Below, piece after piece: positions 1 to 5,892 of a stretch of DNA of 8,167 nucleotides (positions are counted from its first letter, which is position 1; the number at the start of each line of letters is the position of its first letter). A program made the position numbers and the translations under genes. The notes beneath the pieces are model-generated. The model saw nothing but the letters and a program-made list of their open reading frames with translations. It was not told the origin of the DNA and ran no database searches. Origin of the DNA: CAZEPT01 sp964514225 (lineage in GTDB: Bacteria; Patescibacteriota; Minisyncoccia; Phycocordibacterales; UBA9973). The stretch lies in the NCBI GenBank assembly GCA_964514225.1, contig CAZEPT010000033.1, positions 1 to 8,167 on the forward strand. The letters run 5' to 3'.

Positions 1-1322
1 TGTATGTCGACGAGTTTCAAAACTTCGTCACTGATTCATTCGCATCTATTCTCTCTGAAGCTCGCAAGTACCGCTTGAATTTGATTATCGCTCATCAATA
101 CATCGCCCAACTCGAAACTGCTAATGGAAGTGCGGTGAAAGATGCTGTTTTTGGAAACGTCGGAACGATGATTACCTTTCGTGTCGGCGCTGAAGATGGT
201 GCTGCGCTCGAAGGGGAATTTGAGCCGGAATTTATTACAGAAGATTTTGTAAACTTACCTAACTATCATATCTATCTCAAACTCATGGTAGATGGCGTGA
301 CGTCACGTCCGTTCTCTGCTCGAACACTTCCGCCGATTCCGGTGAATGAATCGCCTGAAATGATGGCGCATATTATTGAAACATCTCGAAGATTGTATGC
401 GAAACCTCGAGATCAAATTGAAGCAGATATTGATCGTTGGAGCTCATCAGTTCCTGGTGCACTCGATGATGAAAACGCTGTCGGTAAATTTAAGGCGGAA
501 TGTTTGGGATGTAAGAAACAAATTTATGTTCCTTTTGAACCGATTCCTGGGCGTCCGATATATTGTAAGGACTGTATGATCAAAATTAAGACGGGGGAGC
601 TTACTCCCGTTGAAGGATTCAGATTACCGAAAGGTCGAGAGGAGGTAAAAGTATCGTATGAAGCACTCTCGAACATTGGTATTGAATTTGGACAAGCAGC
701 TCCATCTCAATCCAAAAAACCATTTGTCCGAGATGTTCCAGCGGTAAGGGATACACGAGAAGTGAGAGATGCAAGAACAGCACCCGCACTTACACCCAAG
801 CGTCCATATGTTCCGCCAGGAGCTCAACCAAGACCGCAAGCTCCGATAACAGCAGAACGACCTCGTGCATCTTTTGCAAAGCCTCAAGCTACTCACACGC
901 CATTTAAGCAAGAGAAAAATGATCTCAAGTCCATCCTCTCAACAGTTGTGAGCGAAGTGCAAAAAGTTGTCCCGCATCCAGTAACTCCAAAACCTCAAAC
1001 AACATCTGAACCAACACCGACAGTTTCACTGAAAGATCTCCTTATTAAGCAAGCTCCTCAATCGACACTTCGTCCGGCGTCTGTTGATCTGAAGATCGCT
1101 CGCCCTGAGTCGGTCAATGCTCTCCGAGATACAATCACAAGTGCACTTCAAAAATCTCAACCGACAACACCAAAACTAGTTCAGGTTACAGATACAGTAG
1201 AGGAAGTAAAGACTGTGGTTGAAGTGCGGAAACCAGCTGAGCCCGATCAAAAAACTTCTCCCACTCAAACAAGCACTGCACCGTTAATCCCACACGAGGA
1301 GTTGAATAAAATATTCGAGTAA
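1..1322 (+). CDS. VirD4/TraD-like type IV secretion coupling ATPase, C-terminal part (5' end outside window)
   Basis: The reading frame is open from the left edge (first full codon at position 3), so the gene starts upstream; the TTG at 75 is an internal Leu codon. The first residues, YVDEFQNF, are a Walker B motif. They are followed by SEARKYRLNLIIAHQY, whose Gln is the conserved motif III residue of HerA/VirB4/VirD4 ATPases, and by TFRVG (about 171-185). Such proteins are hexameric membrane-associated pumps that bring DNA or protein substrates to a type IV secretion channel. After the ATPase core comes a zinc-ribbon-like CxxC-x17-CxxC motif (501-512 and 564-575). A Pro/Thr-rich, probably disordered tail follows, with scattered short helices (LKSIL, LKDLL, LRDTI, ELNKIF). 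The Walker A region is not visible, so HerA-type or VirB4-type relatives cannot be excluded. The next gene starts 4 bases downstream, suggesting an operon. No other secretion gene is in view. Confidence 0.82.
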   Translation, partial: YVDEFQNFVTDSFASILSEARKYRLNLIIAHQYIAQLETANGSAVKDAVFGNVGTMITFRVGAEDGAALEGEFEPEFITEDFVNLPNYHIYLKLMVDGVTSRPFSARTLPPIPVNESPEMMAHIIETSRRLYAKPRDQIEADIDRWSSSVPGALDDENAVGKFKAECLGCKKQIYVPFEPIPGRPIYCKDCMIKIKTGELTPVEGFRLPKGREEVKVSYEALSNIGIEFGQAAPSQSKKPFVRDVPAVRDTREVRDARTAPALTPKRPYVPPGAQPRPQAPITAERPRASFAKPQATHTPFKQEKNDLKSILSTVVSEVQKVVPHPVTPKPQTTSEPTPTVSLKDLLIKQAPQSTLRPASVDLKIARPESVNALRDTITSALQKSQPTTPKLVQVTDTVEEVKTVVEVRKPAEPDQKTSPTQTSTAPLIPHEELNKIFE

Positions 1323-1326
1323 CACT

Positions 1327-2865
1327 ATGAAATCGATTCGTTTCTTCTACACACTTTGTATAGTAAGTCTCGCTCTCGTATGTGCTCCGTACACTGTATT
1401 TGGTTTTGGAGAACAAATAAAAATTACCGAGATTATGTATGATCTTGAAGGAACAGATACTGACCGGGAATGGATTGAAGTTCACAATGAAACAGGAACT
1501 GAAATAGATCTGACAGGTTGGAAATTCTATGACGGATCCAATCATGTACTCAATATACCGCCAGCAAATGGAGGGCAAGGAAGTCTTGCTCTCCCCGCTG
1601 GTGGTTTTTTGATCATTACCCAAAATGCAGGCGCATTTTTTACTGACCATCCAGGATATGCTGGTACTGTTATCGACTCAGTGGTAAGTCTGGCGAATAC
1701 CGGTGATACGATCAGGATGATTAATGCGACAAACGTTGTGGCTGACGAAGTAACCTATACTTCCGTAATCGGCGCTACAGGCGATGGTAACAGCTTATCA
1801 TGGTATGAATCAGGCTGGATTGCCACAGTTCCATCACCTGGCGAAACTGCCCAAGCACCAACTCCACCTGGAGGTGGTGGTGGAAATAATAATCCTCCAT
1901 CAAATCCTCCCGTGGTTAAGCCGACTGTGTTTCTTGATTCAGAGAAAGAGCCTGTCTGGACAGCAACGCTTACTCCATCGATGCCGACAATTTTCAGTCA
2001 TGTGCCTTTTACGTTAACAACCCTCGTGAAGAATCCAAAGAAACAAGAGTATCAAGCCGGACGTTTTGTCTACACATTAGGCGACGGACGGATTATTGAT
2101 GTGACGAAAAATACACCACTTCAGCTTGAATATCAAGAGAGTGGAAGCTATGTCCTCTACTTTGAATTTTATAATTCTAAGAGTGATGTTACTCCAGTTG
2201 TCACTGACCAACTCCTCCTTTCTGTTGAAGATGCGCCGATTTTACTTTCTCTGGATGAAACGCCGACGTATAAGATCACGCTTTCTAATCTCTACTCCGG
2301 CACCATTAATATCTCCGGATGGACACTCAAAGATGGAATAGGACACTCTTTAGTTTTTCCGAAGAATACATTTCTGCCAGGCAAACGTGAGATGACACTC
2401 AACTCGGCTATCCATACACTCTCCGGTAAAACACTCAGTCTTATTACTCCGACAGGGCATAGTGTGGCTCTCTACCCATCGCCGGTATCGGTTGAAAAGA
2501 AACTCGTAGGGGTTACTACTTCGACAGTACCGATCGCGCAGGCAAGCCAAGCTATTTTTTCAGAGAGTGTAGCTGTTGATCCGTCACTTGTCTATCCAAA
2601 CAATTCTACATATATTCCAGACGATGAAAAATCAATCCAGTCTGAACTTTCCGCCAATAGTATCAAAACCCCACTTGGCGCTGTGGACATGGCTACGCTT
2701 TTATTTATAGGCTTTGCTATTGTGGTTGGACTTGCGATGTATCTCACTCTCCGAAAAGAAAAAATAACACCACTTGATTCAGAGATAGTAAAAAACACCG
2801 ACATCTCAAGCGAGGCCGATGAATATCAAATCGTCGAGATAGAAGATACTTCCCAAAAAAAATAA
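1327..2865 (+). CDS. Secreted, membrane-anchored lamin-tail-domain (LTD) surface protein
   Basis: This is a 512-residue protein. Residues 1-26 form a signal peptide (basic start, hydrophobic core, Val-Phe-Gly before the mature part). Residues about 30-165 are a lamin-tail domain: IKITEIMYD, then DREWIEVHN, then IDLTGWKFYDG. A Pro/Gly/Asn-rich linker (about 176-200) leads to a beta-rich, PKD-like region (about 210-300; FVYTLGDG then SGSYVLYFEF). A second, degenerate LTD-like unit follows (about 305-395; YKITLSNL then ISGWTLKDG). One membrane helix (about 455-475) is followed by RKEK and a 37-residue acidic cytoplasmic tail, so most of the protein faces outward. The family is often linked to surface proteins and nucleases, but no catalytic domain is visible here. 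The ATG lies 4 bases after the upstream stop with no well-placed ribosome site (AGGAG at 1297-1301 is about 25 bases away), so translation is probably coupled. The domain call is firm; the role is unknown. Confidence 0.85.
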   Translation: MKSIRFFYTLCIVSLALVCAPYTVFGFGEQIKITEIMYDLEGTDTDREWIEVHNETGTEIDLTGWKFYDGSNHVLNIPPANGGQGSLALPAGGFLIITQNAGAFFTDHPGYAGTVIDSVVSLANTGDTIRMINATNVVADEVTYTSVIGATGDGNSLSWYESGWIATVPSPGETAQAPTPPGGGGGNNNPPSNPPVVKPTVFLDSEKEPVWTATLTPSMPTIFSHVPFTLTTLVKNPKKQEYQAGRFVYTLGDGRIIDVTKNTPLQLEYQESGSYVLYFEFYNSKSDVTPVVTDQLLLSVEDAPILLSLDETPTYKITLSNLYSGTINISGWTLKDGIGHSLVFPKNTFLPGKREMTLNSAIHTLSGKTLSLITPTGHSVALYPSPVSVEKKLVGVTTSTVPIAQASQAIFSESVAVDPSLVYPNNSTYIPDDEKSIQSELSANSIKTPLGAVDMATLLFIGFAIVVGLAMYLTLRKEKITPLDSEIVKNTDISSEADEYQIVEIEDTSQKK

Positions 2866-2887
2866 CAGCTTATCTGCTGTTATTTTT
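2858..2887. terminator. Bidirectional hairpin terminator covering two convergent stop codons
   Basis: Arms 2858-2869 and 2876-2887 are perfect 12-bp complements (AAAAATAACAGC) around a 6-base loop, TTATCT. An A-run on one side and a T-run on the other give a U-tract in both directions. The plus-strand LTD gene stop (2863-2865) lies in the left arm. The minus-strand gene stop (2870-2872) lies in the loop. Only four bases separate the two genes. Confidence 0.85.
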
Positions 2888-3877
2888 GAAGAGAGATGAT
2901 GCCGCTCCTTTGAGTGACGTTGTTGGTGTTATGGGAATTGTTGGGAGTGTAGTTGTTGGTTCTGTGACTACTGGTGTTGTTGTGGGTAGTACTGCTGGGA
3001 GTACAGCGCCTGGAAGTTTATTGATCGCATCTTTTTTAACCTCCACCTCAGTTTTTGTCTCAGTAGAATTTTCTTCTATTGTATCTTTTGCTGCAAGTTC
3101 TGCACTGTCTTTGATTTTTTGGATTTGTTTGTTTACTTCTTGGGTGAGTGCAACTTTAAGTTTTTCTGTGTCGTCACCTTCAATTGCGTCAAGGAGGTTT
3201 TCTTCAGGAAGGGTATCTGTTGAGAGAGTAGTTTCTGTATTTGCGCTTGTCTTCATTAAGACTGGTTCTGGTGTAGTTTGTGTTGTGAGATCAGTGCTTG
3301 TCTCCGTATTGAGAGTCTCAGTATGAGGGATAAGCTGAGCAGTTGTTGCTAAGATTGCATCCTTGTCTTCTTCTTTAAGTTCTCCGAATGTTTCATTAAG
3401 TTCTGCAACATGTTTTTGGAGGACTGCTTGGGCAATCGTCGCTTCACGCTTCGTCACTTGTTTTTGTGCTTTGAGGGTTTTGATTTCGGCGATACGTCGG
3501 GTTACTTTTTGTTCTTTCCAAACAAGTTTTTCTTCGGGCTCTGTTTTGAGACTTCCTTCGATTTCTTCCTTAATATTTATTTTAATAGGGTAGAGGAGTT
3601 GTCCAGGAATCGCATTCGCTGAAGCGAAAGTGAGGCCAGATCCGATTCCGATAATAGAGATGAAAGAAAATACGAGTACTTTAGTCATCTTCATTGAAAT
3701 TCCAGTGTATGGTGAAGCGATGAGTGTTATTCGACTGAACCACATTTTATTACTCACTCGAGGTAATGGATGTGATGCCATAAAATGCGTCAAAGAATCC
3801 CGGATTTCGGCTTTTTCAATCGAAGAGAGGTTTATGTCTCGGAGTGTATGGAGTTGTGTTTCATTGAAATTATTCAC
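2870..3877 (-). CDS. DUF5667-type membrane protein, probable anti-sigma-like partner
   Basis: With a GTG start at 3877 this is 335 residues. A short cytoplasmic N-terminus (1-65) carries a helical stretch typical of these proteins (LRDINLSSIEKAEIRDSL then FMASHPL). One membrane helix spans about 66-87. The DUF5667 signature follows (IPGQLLYPIKINIKEEI, about 90-106). Next come charged, probably coiled-coil helices (about 107-185) and a Thr/Pro/Glu-rich external region with another helical block (LKVALTQEVNKQIQKIK). The gene sits directly behind an ECF sigma gene, so a role in holding or sensing for that sigma factor is inferred, not shown; no known anti-sigma fold is recognisable. A longer ATG start at 3958 would overlap the sigma gene by 89 bases and add 27 residues unlike the family. 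The GTG overlaps the sigma stop by only 8 bases, as expected for coupled translation, so I prefer it. Confidence 0.8.
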   Translation of the reverse strand: MNNFNETQLHTLRDINLSSIEKAEIRDSLTHFMASHPLPRVSNKMWFSRITLIASPYTGISMKMTKVLVFSFISIIGIGSGLTFASANAIPGQLLYPIKINIKEEIEGSLKTEPEEKLVWKEQKVTRRIAEIKTLKAQKQVTKREATIAQAVLQKHVAELNETFGELKEEDKDAILATTAQLIPHTETLNTETSTDLTTQTTPEPVLMKTSANTETTLSTDTLPEENLLDAIEGDDTEKLKVALTQEVNKQIQKIKDSAELAAKDTIEENSTETKTEVEVKKDAINKLPGAVLPAVLPTTTPVVTEPTTTLPTIPITPTTSLKGAASSLFKNNSR

Positions 3878-4388
3878 TGTGTTGTATGTTATATGTTGCT
3901 TTGAGTTTTTCGATCGCTCTGTGTATTCGCACTGAAATTGTGTTTTCATGTTCATCATAGACTGCTGCTATATCTTGCACAGACATGTCGTTGATAAACC
4001 GCATAATTAAAATATCTTTATATTTGTCATCTAATCCTTCTAGTTTTCCGTATAATTCCTGAATTTCGGCTGATTTTTCACCTGAAATAGTGTTGATATT
4101 TTCTGGGTCAAATCCTGCTTCCATGAGTGTATCTAAGGAATCAGACTTCTTTTTTCGATAAAAATCGATGACCAGATTCGTCGCTATTCTGTATAAAAAC
4201 GCTTTAGGTTCTTTAACTTCATTTCCTTTTGATATGTACTCCCATACCTTAGAAAAGGTTTCTTGAGTGATATCGAGAGCAACGTTTCTGTTTGATGTCT
4301 TTAAAAGGCAGAATCTGAAGATTCCATCACTGTGGCTTGTATACCATTCTAGAAATATGTCTTCAATCGTGTTATTTTCTGCTTTCAT
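3870..4388 (-). CDS. ECF-type RNA polymerase sigma-70 family sigma factor
   Basis: This is a 172-residue two-domain sigma factor, the usual ECF size. Region 2 covers about residues 18-82: DITQETFSKVW (39-49, core-binding helix) and FLYRIATNLVIDFYRKKK (64-81, -10 recognition). An acidic linker (83-108) joins it to region 4 (about 112-165). There LDDKYKDILIMRF and the helix-turn-helix MSVQDIAAVYDEHENTISVRIHRAIEKLK region bind the -35 element. It directs RNA polymerase to a dedicated promoter set, usually in response to an envelope or stress signal. It overlaps the downstream DUF5667 gene, suggesting a sigma/regulator pair. It is divergent from the NADH dehydrogenase-like gene across 242 bases. 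The ATG at 4388 has no clear Shine-Dalgarno sequence. Its target promoter cannot be named from this window. Confidence 0.93.
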   Translation of the reverse strand: MKAENNTIEDIFLEWYTSHSDGIFRFCLLKTSNRNVALDITQETFSKVWEYISKGNEVKEPKAFLYRIATNLVIDFYRKKKSDSLDTLMEAGFDPENINTISGEKSAEIQELYGKLEGLDDKYKDILIMRFINDMSVQDIAAVYDEHENTISVRIHRAIEKLKATYNIQHSE

Positions 4389-4413
4389 ATATAGTGACGT
4401 GTTTGAGTTCTAA

Positions 4414-4422
4414 ATATTACCA
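4414..4422 (-). promoter_or_regulatory. Candidate extended -10 promoter for the sigma/DUF5667 operon
   Basis: On the minus strand this reads TGGTAATAT, an extended -10 (TGn then a TATAAT-like hexamer). It would start RNA near 4407, giving a leader of about 19 bases before the ATG at 4388. No good -35 hexamer lies at normal spacing. Confidence 0.4.
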
Positions 4423-4454
4423 TTTCAAAAAGTACCTTTATTTTCAGGCCTTTT

Positions 4455-4496
4455 AGCTGAAAACGGGGTACAGAGTACATCCTCGTTTCAATAGCT
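4455..4496. repeat. Imperfect inverted repeat / hairpin between divergent genes
   Basis: The two ends are AGCT (4455-4458 and 4493-4496). Inside, AAACG (4461-4465) pairs with CGTTT (4484-4488), GG (4466-4467) with CC (4481-4482), and GTAC (4468-4471) with GTAC (4475-4478) around an AGA loop. Small bulges interrupt the stem. It could be an operator for the divergent promoters or an RNA structure. There is no T-run, so it is not a standard terminator. Confidence 0.45.
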
Positions 4497-4505
4497 CAAT
4501 TGTAT

Positions 4506-4523
4506 CTAAAAATACCTAAAAAT
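4506..4523. repeat. 10-bp-phased direct repeat of CTAAAAAT (A-tracts)
   Basis: CTAAAAAT occurs at 4506-4513 and again at 4516-4523, exactly one helical turn apart, with a further AAAA at 4530-4533. Phased A-tracts of this kind bend DNA and can act as upstream promoter elements. The nearest gene on the plus strand starts at 4631. Confidence 0.4.
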
Positions 4524-4610
4524 CAAAGTAAAATACACCAGAAGGATCTCGTTTTTCTTGTCGTTCCTACTGTATGCATGTGGGCACTATAAAAATATGG
4601 GTGTGTGGGG

Positions 4611-4616
4611 TATACT
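4611..4616 (+). promoter_or_regulatory. Candidate -10 box (TATACT) for the NADH dehydrogenase-like gene
   Basis: TATACT ends 14 bases before the ATG at 4631, so the RNA would start near 4623 with a leader of about 8 bases. A second candidate, TATACC at 4620-4625, ends five bases before the ATG. No Shine-Dalgarno sequence is present and no convincing -35 is seen, which also argues against the upstream ATG at 4574. Confidence 0.45.
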
Positions 4617-4630
4617 CTATATACCTATTT

Positions 4631-5800
4631 ATGAATAAAAAACACATTGTTATCGTCGGAGCTGGTTTTGCTGGAATTACGGCTCTTCAAAAATTAGATA
4701 AAAGCGGCCTCTTTGAAATTACACTTATTACCCCTAAAAGCCACTTCGAGTACTATCCTGGGCTGTATCGTGTTGTTGGAGAGAAAGCTCCATTTGAAGT
4801 ATTTGTCCCGTTTCGATATTTATTACCAAAACGCGTTACGTTTCTTCATGACTCGGTCCTGTCGATTGATATTGCTCACAAGAAAATAGACACCCAGAAA
4901 AATGGAATCTTCTCCTATGATATTTTAATTATGGCGACAGGAATGGTTCCATCTGATTTTGGTATTACAGGAGTTTCTCAATATGCTCATTTTGTCACGT
5001 CACTTACCTTTGCGATAGAATCAAAAAAAGCACTTATCGCTAAACTTCAAGCTCATGTGATTTCTCAAGAAAAAAATCCTTTTACAATTGTTATTGCGGG
5101 GGCCGGTCCAACTGGTGTTGAGCTTGCAGGAGAACTTTCATCATTTCTGCGGTCATTTACAAAAACGTACCATGTGCCTCTTAAAAATTATAGAATAAAA
5201 ATTATCCAGCGTGATAAAGATGTTCTCCCTCAGCTTGATAGTAAGGTCAGGAAAACTGCAGTAAACAGATTGCGACGACTTGGCGTAGAACTTCTCTTAG
5301 AGCATGCGATTACAGAAGTCACTCAAGATACTGTAGTAACGTCCAATGGTCCAATTGTATCTTCTTTCTTTTTTTGGACTGCTGGTGCGATGCAGTCGCC
5401 GCTAGTGACTTCCACTGTAGGCTTTACTCTCAGTGCCAGAAAGAAAGTTATTGTTAGTAAGGAATTATTAGCTGAAGGTACCGATAGTGTGTATGTTTTG
5501 GGTGATAACGCAGAAACAGAATTTTCTGGATTAGCTCAGATCGCAGAACAAGACGGTGCCTTTGTTGGGAGTATGCTCGTATTTAAAGAACAAGGGAAAC
5601 CATACAAGCCGTACGTACCTCGCAAGCCGATATTTGTTATTCCGATAGGAAACTGGTTTGGTATTTTAGGAATCAAAGGAAAAGTATTCAGTGGTATTAT
5701 CCCGTGGATTCTCAGGTATGCTGTCGATATGCGATTTTTCTTTTTCCGATTAAAATTTGCAGATTTCATTTCACTTTCAATTGAAAGAAAACTCAGGTAG
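4631..5800 (+). CDS. ndh: Type II NADH dehydrogenase-like FAD/NAD(P)-dependent oxidoreductase
   Basis: This is a 389-residue two-dinucleotide-fold flavoprotein, within the usual size of NDH-2. The FAD site is VIVGAGFAG (residues 7-15) and the second Rossmann motif, for NAD(H), is AGAGPTGVELAGE (156-168). WTAG is at 249-252, and VLGDN ending at 293 is the second FAD motif. AQIAEQDG (302-309) matches the NDH-2 quinone-site motif AQxAxQxG. The C-terminus (GNWFGILGIKGKVFSGIIPWILRY region) is hydrophobic and amphipathic, fitting membrane-surface attachment. The likely reaction is electron transfer from NADH to a quinone without proton pumping. The protein has no cysteine, which argues against sulfide:quinone reductases. 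The Met at 4631 directly precedes the FAD fold; an upstream ATG at 4574 would add 19 unconserved residues and overlap the candidate promoter. It stands alone, divergent from the sigma gene, with no other respiratory gene in view. Confidence 0.85.
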   Translation: MNKKHIVIVGAGFAGITALQKLDKSGLFEITLITPKSHFEYYPGLYRVVGEKAPFEVFVPFRYLLPKRVTFLHDSVLSIDIAHKKIDTQKNGIFSYDILIMATGMVPSDFGITGVSQYAHFVTSLTFAIESKKALIAKLQAHVISQEKNPFTIVIAGAGPTGVELAGELSSFLRSFTKTYHVPLKNYRIKIIQRDKDVLPQLDSKVRKTAVNRLRRLGVELLLEHAITEVTQDTVVTSNGPIVSSFFFWTAGAMQSPLVTSTVGFTLSARKKVIVSKELLAEGTDSVYVLGDNAETEFSGLAQIAEQDGAFVGSMLVFKEQGKPYKPYVPRKPIFVIPIGNWFGILGIKGKVFSGIIPWILRYAVDMRFFFFRLKFADFISLSIERKLR

Positions 5801-5807
5801 AACCTGA
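5793..5807. repeat. Small hairpin over the NADH dehydrogenase-like stop codon
   Basis: TCAGGT (5793-5798) and ACCTGA (5802-5807) pair around the loop AGA. The TAG stop (5798-5800) spans the stem-loop junction. There is no T-run after it, so it is unlikely to terminate transcription alone. It may protect the 3' end or be chance. Confidence 0.3.
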
Positions 5808-5820
5808 ATTACTAATTATC

Positions 5821-5892
5821 AATTTCTAATTAAAACACAAATACAACAGGACGACTAGTCATTCTGTTGTATTTCATGAGTAATTAGAAATT
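5821..5892. terminator. Nested inverted repeat between convergent genes, probable bidirectional transcription end
   Basis: The inner arms 5839-5849 and 5864-5874 (AAATACAACAG and its complement) are 11 bp with a 14-base loop that holds the palindrome GACTAGTC (5853-5860). The outer arms 5821-5832 and 5881-5892 (AATTTCTAATTA and complement) are 12 bp. Exactly six unpaired bases lie between the inner and outer stems on each side. The uracil-DNA glycosylase stop (5884-5886) is inside the right outer arm. The T-runs are weak, so termination is likely but not certain; a small palindromic mobile remnant is the alternative. Confidence 0.6.

Noticed and set aside
75..77. TTG start for the coupling ATPase
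   Set aside because: The frame is open to the left edge and encodes a Walker B motif upstream of 75, so this Leu codon is internal and the gene is cut by the window.
624..911. Minus-strand open frame of 95 codons, rich in Cys and Trp
   Set aside because: Antisense to the Pro/Arg-rich tail of the coupling ATPase; composition is typical of antisense reading and no start signal is seen.
1186..1650. Minus-strand open frame of 154 codons
   Set aside because: It crosses the junction of two well-supported plus-strand genes, has no recognisable motif, and is Cys/Ser-rich in the manner of antisense frames.
2886..3326. Plus-strand open frame of 146 codons rich in Val and Ser
   Set aside because: It is the antisense of the Thr/Pro/Glu-rich DUF5667 coding sequence, has low complexity, and no promoter or ribosome site. 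The minus-strand gene explains the region.
4574..4630. Longer NADH dehydrogenase-like start at ATG 4574
   Set aside because: The extra 19 residues (MHVGTIKIWVCGVYSIYLF) precede the first FAD-fold strand, do not fit the family, and would place the TATACT box inside the gene.
5793..5807. Hairpin over the NADH dehydrogenase-like stop as a terminator
   Set aside because: Six-base stem with no T-run; the larger inverted repeat at 5821-5892 is the better candidate for the transcript end.
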